Assembly (NCBI GenBank): GCA_003244105.1
Contig: QHBK01000008.1
Location: 1 to 64,000, forward strand
Direction: 5' to 3'
Source of the DNA: Candidatus Eremiobacter antarcticus
Lineage (GTDB): Bacteria > Vulcanimicrobiota > Vulcanimicrobiia > Eremiobacterales > Eremiobacteraceae
DNA length: 64,000 nt
Shown: one piece after another, positions 60,463-64,000 of the stretch
How positions within the stretch are numbered: the first letter of the stretch is position 1
How the letters are laid out: every line of letters begins with the position of its first letter
Position numbers and translations under genes: made by a program
The notes under the pieces: model-generated
Database searches by the model: none
What the model was told of the DNA's origin: nothing
What the model saw: the letters and a program-made list of their open reading frames with translations, nothing else

Positions 60463-60463
60463 G

Positions 60464-62479
60464 TCAGCCTTCCGCTATCTCGACCAGCACATCGCCGGCC
60501 GCAACCGTGTCGCCGGCTTGAACGGCGATCGTCGAGACCGTGCCAGGATACGGGGCGACGATGCTATGCTCCATCTTCATCGCTTCCATGGCGAGCAGCG
60601 GCTCAAGAGCGGAGATCGTTTGGCCGGCTTTGACGTGGGTCTTGATGATCGTGCCGCTCATCGGAGCCTGGACGAGGCCCGTGCCTGCCTCTCCCGCATG
60701 CGGGTCGCTCGCTTCCGCCGCTGCTGCGGGTGCTTTCGCAAGCTTCATCCTGTATGTGGCGCCGCCACGCGTCACGGCCACCCCGTCGGGCGTGAGCCAC
60801 GCAGCGCACTTGCGAGCTGCGCGCGGCGGTACCTCGCTCGCGGCGGCCGCACTCTTGACGTCGAACCAGAAGAGCCCATCACGAAAGGGCACGGATGCTT
60901 CAGAGCCGCCAGCGCGGCATCGCCAGGCGCGCTCGACCTGGGACCATTCCAGCTCGACAGATGAAGGCGGCGAGGAGAAGCGCACGCTCCTTTGCGATGA
61001 GGCGTGGCGCCAGCCTCCCAAGCGCTGCCAGGCATCGTCGCCGCTCCCTTGCGCGGATGGCAGACATTGCAGTGCTACGGCGGCCACCATCGCCGCTTCC
61101 GGATCGGTGGTGCGGCCGGACAGTTGGCTCGCATCGAAGTGTCGTTGCAAGAAGTCTGTGGCGGTATCGCCGGCGGCGAACGCCTCGTGGGCGACGAGCC
61201 AGCTCAAAAACGCGATGTTGGTGGTCACGCCTGCCACCACGTAGTCGGCCAGCGCAGCCTTGAGGCGCTGGACGCACTGCGCCCGCGTCCGATCGTAGAC
61301 GATCAGCTTTGCCAGCATGGGGTCGTAGTAGGATGACACGACCGAACCAGACGCGACCGCCACGTCGTTGCGCACGCCAGGCCCTTCCGGAGGGGAGAAC
61401 GCTTCTATTCTGCCGCTCGAGGGCAAGAAACCATGCGCAGGGTCCTCAGCATAGATGCGCACTTCAATGGCATGGCCGCGCGGAGATACGGATACGGGGT
61501 CGATCGCAAGCTTTTCACCTGCGGCGATCGCGAACTGCTCGCGCACGAGATCGGTGCCCGTGACCGCCTCGGTGACCGGGTGCTCCACTTGCAGACGCGC
61601 GTTCATCTCGAGGAAGTAGAAACGGCCGCCCGGCTCGAGCATGAACTCGACCGTGCCCGCGTTGACGTAGTTGACAGCTTGCGCCGCGCTCACGGCCGCC
61701 TCTTGCAGCCGCCGCCGCAACGCGGCATCCACCGCAGGCGACGGTGCTTCTTCCAAAACTTTTTGGTAGCGCCGTTGAATCGAGCACTCGCGCTCGCCCA
61801 ATGCTAAGCACGTTCCGTGCCGGTCTGCCAATATCTGGACCTCGATGTGCCGGGGGTTGCGGATATAGCGCTCCAGGAAGACGGTTGGATCGCCGAATGC
61901 CGCTTCCGCTTCGCGTTGCGCGCTTTGCAGTTCATCTGAAAAACGGTCGAGATCCGTGACCAATCTCATGCCGCGCCCGCCGCCGCCGGCCGCCGCCTTG
62001 ATGAGCAGCGGTGCGCCGATCTCGCGCGCCGCGCGCTCCAACACGCTCGCCGATTGCGACGTCGGCGCAAATCCGGGGACGGTCGGAACGCCGCGCGCGG
62101 CGACCGTTTCTTTGGCCGCGATCTTGTCGCCCATGGCGCGCATCGCTTGCGGCGAAGGGCCGACGAAGGTTATCCCCGAGTTGGCGCAGGCCTGAGCGAA
62201 GGCGGCGTTTTCGGACAGGAAGCCGTAGCCCGGGTGGATCGCCTGCGCGCCCGTCTTAAGCGCCGCGCCCATGACGGCATCGATGTTGAGATACGAATCC
62301 CGAGCCGGAGCCGCGCCGATGCGCACCGCCTCATCGCACTCGCTGACGTGGAGCGCTTGGACGTCGGCGTCGGAATAGACGGCGATCGAGCGCATGCCCA
62401 TAGCTCGGCATGTGCGCGCGACGCGCACCGCGATCTCCCCGCGGTTCGCGATGAGGACGCTGCGGAAGGGTGGGTTCAA
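60464..62479 (-). CDS. Acyl-CoA (3-methylcrotonyl-CoA) carboxylase, biotin carboxylase-carrier subunit
   Basis: About 671 residues from the TTG at 62479, overlapping the hydratase stop as TTGA. The N-terminal carboxylase domain has SVLIANRGEIAVRVARTCRA, the ATP-grasp AAAGGGGRGMRLV and EMNARLQVEHPVTEAVTGTD. The C-terminal biotinyl domain ends with the biotin site MEAMKMEHSI. The length and the linked hydratase and HMG-CoA lyase point to 3-methylcrotonyl-CoA carboxylase; geranyl- or propionyl-CoA carboxylase is possible from the domain alone. The transferase subunit is at the window's end. Confidence 0.93.
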   Translation of the reverse strand: MNPPFRSVLIANRGEIAVRVARTCRAMGMRSIAVYSDADVQALHVSECDEAVRIGAAPARDSYLNIDAVMGAALKTGAQAIHPGYGFLSENAAFAQACANSGITFVGPSPQAMRAMGDKIAAKETVAARGVPTVPGFAPTSQSASVLERAAREIGAPLLIKAAAGGGGRGMRLVTDLDRFSDELQSAQREAEAAFGDPTVFLERYIRNPRHIEVQILADRHGTCLALGERECSIQRRYQKVLEEAPSPAVDAALRRRLQEAAVSAAQAVNYVNAGTVEFMLEPGGRFYFLEMNARLQVEHPVTEAVTGTDLVREQFAIAAGEKLAIDPVSVSPRGHAIEVRIYAEDPAHGFLPSSGRIEAFSPPEGPGVRNDVAVASGSVVSSYYDPMLAKLIVYDRTRAQCVQRLKAALADYVVAGVTTNIAFLSWLVAHEAFAAGDTATDFLQRHFDASQLSGRTTDPEAAMVAAVALQCLPSAQGSGDDAWQRLGGWRHASSQRSVRFSSPPSSVELEWSQVERAWRCRAGGSEASVPFRDGLFWFDVKSAAAASEVPPRAARKCAAWLTPDGVAVTRGGATYRMKLAKAPAAAAEASDPHAGEAGTGLVQAPMSGTIIKTHVKAGQTISALEPLLAMEAMKMEHSIVAPYPGTVSTIAVQAGDTVAAGDVLVEIAEG

Positions 62480-63252
62480 TGCCAGTCGGGCCGGCGCTTT
62501 TCGAGAAACGATCTCAGGCCTTCTTGTCCTTCCGGGCCGACCCGTTGCTGCGCGATCTGGCGGGCAGTCCACGAGCGAGCCTCATCGCGCTCGAGTTGCG
62601 CGGCCGTTTTCGCGATCTTTTTCGCCATGCGCGCAGCCGTCGGTCCGCTCGTCAGCACTTCGCGCATCTTGCCGTCCGTGCTCGCGTCGAGTTGGCTGGG
62701 CGGCACCATCTCATGGACCAAGCCGATGCGCAGCGCGCGTTCGGCGCTGAAACGTTCCGCGGTCGTGAAGAGCGCCCGGGCATGACCCGCGCCGATTTTG
62801 CGGACCACGAACGGTGAGATCACGGCGGGAACGATCCCAAGCTTCGCCTCCGTGAAGCCGAACAGTGCGTCATCCGCCGCGATGACGATGTCGCACGCAG
62901 CGACGAGGCCCGCGCCTCCTCCGAGTGCCGCGCCTTGCACCTTCGCGATCGTGGGAATGGGGCAATCGTCGATAGCTGCGAAGAGGTCCGACAAGCGCAG
63001 CGCGTCCTCGTAGTTCTGCTGCTCGTCTAAGTCGAGCGCCTTGCGCATGTACTGGATGTCGGCGCCCCCACAAAAGATGGCGCCGGCGCCTTCCAGCAAG
63101 ACCGCCCGCAACTCCGCGCGCGCGTGGAAATCCAAGAAGGCCTTCGTCAAAGCGGCGATCAGGTCGCCATCCAAGGCGTTGCGCACGATGGGGCGGTTCA
63201 GCCGAACGTTGGCGGTCGGTCCGTCGATGGAAACTGCGAGCGACTCTGACAT
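62476..63252 (-). CDS. Enoyl-CoA hydratase/isomerase, methylglutaconyl-CoA hydratase-like
   Basis: 258 residues from the ATG at 63252, which has GGAGAGA seven bases upstream; a longer extension is not protein-like. The crotonase oxyanion-hole segments are FCGGADIQYMR and AALGGGAGLVAACDIVI. FGFTEAKLGIVPAVISP contains a Glu of the active site. It ends with a helix SFLEKRRPDWH, common in LiuC-type proteins. In this operon it should hydrate 3-methylglutaconyl-CoA to HMG-CoA. Its stop overlaps the carboxylase start. Confidence 0.93.
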   Translation of the reverse strand: MSESLAVSIDGPTANVRLNRPIVRNALDGDLIAALTKAFLDFHARAELRAVLLEGAGAIFCGGADIQYMRKALDLDEQQNYEDALRLSDLFAAIDDCPIPTIAKVQGAALGGGAGLVAACDIVIAADDALFGFTEAKLGIVPAVISPFVVRKIGAGHARALFTTAERFSAERALRIGLVHEMVPPSQLDASTDGKMREVLTSGPTAARMAKKIAKTAAQLERDEARSWTARQIAQQRVGPEGQEGLRSFLEKRRPDWH

Positions 63253-63289
63253 GCTCTCTCCGTGTTGAAGTGTGGCGGGCGGCCGCCCG

Positions 63290-64000
<711 letters not shown>

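Overview
The window is one continuous piece of a GC-rich bacterial chromosome with short intergenic gaps and many ATGA, TGATG or GTGA gene overlaps. The gene content is that of a Terrabacteria-type lineage rather than a proteobacterium. It includes the Bacillus-like order yacL-ispD-ispF-gltX-cysE-cysS-rlmB-sigH, a FakA/FakB/PlsX fatty-acid kinase set, and a PASTA protein beside rpe. A secreted DUF5916 protein with a predicted outer-membrane barrel argues for two membranes. My best guess is a WPS-2 lineage (Eremiobacterota/Vulcanimicrobiota). This is inferred from gene content; no marker phylogeny was possible.

Layout, 1-9.8 kb: two tRNAs, a DUF5916 protein with a probably leaderless start, a prolyl oligopeptidase, the glyoxylate shunt pair aceB-aceA, an AlkB-like dioxygenase and a secreted protein of unknown function. 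9.8-16.5 kb is an accessory zone. It holds a decayed SGNH hydrolase, a gene-poor kilobase, and a 4.5 kb segment bounded by a full tRNA-Gly(UCC) at 16.4 kb and a copy of only that tRNA's 3' end plus terminator at 11.85 kb. The segment carries DUF4331, TPR, a tiny His-rich membrane ORF and a NiCoT-type nickel/cobalt permease, all in one direction.

16.5-31 kb: penicillin acylase, tRNA-Tyr, a broken DUF1801 gene, an MFS transporter, an H-NOX domain fused to an RsbW-like ATPase domain, a KamA aminomutase with an Lrp-type regulator, tRNA-Thr, membrane acyl- and glycosyltransferases, a VOC dioxygenase and an orphan PDZ-multiTM-GAF protein.

31-54.5 kb is a nearly unbroken minus-strand housekeeping block. 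It contains sigH, rlmB, cysS, cysE, gltX, ispF, ispD, yacL, hemW, fakB, plsX and fakA; then rpmB on the plus strand; then thiL, rpe, PASTA, yebC, a GT2 polyprenol-phosphate glycosyltransferase, a double GT-C glycosyltransferase, a polyprenyl synthase, ispH, plsC and cmk. Together these cover MEP-pathway isoprenoids, acyl-phosphate phospholipid synthesis and a likely polyprenol-dependent protein glycosylation route.

54.6-59.5 kb on the plus strand: hutH-hutU, a pirin and a GAF-GGDEF protein. 59.5-64 kb on the minus strand: a leucine/isovalerate degradation operon (carboxyltransferase subunit running off the window, enoyl-CoA hydratase, biotin carboxylase subunit, HMG-CoA lyase). Its acetyl-CoA product would feed the glyoxylate shunt at the other end of the window.
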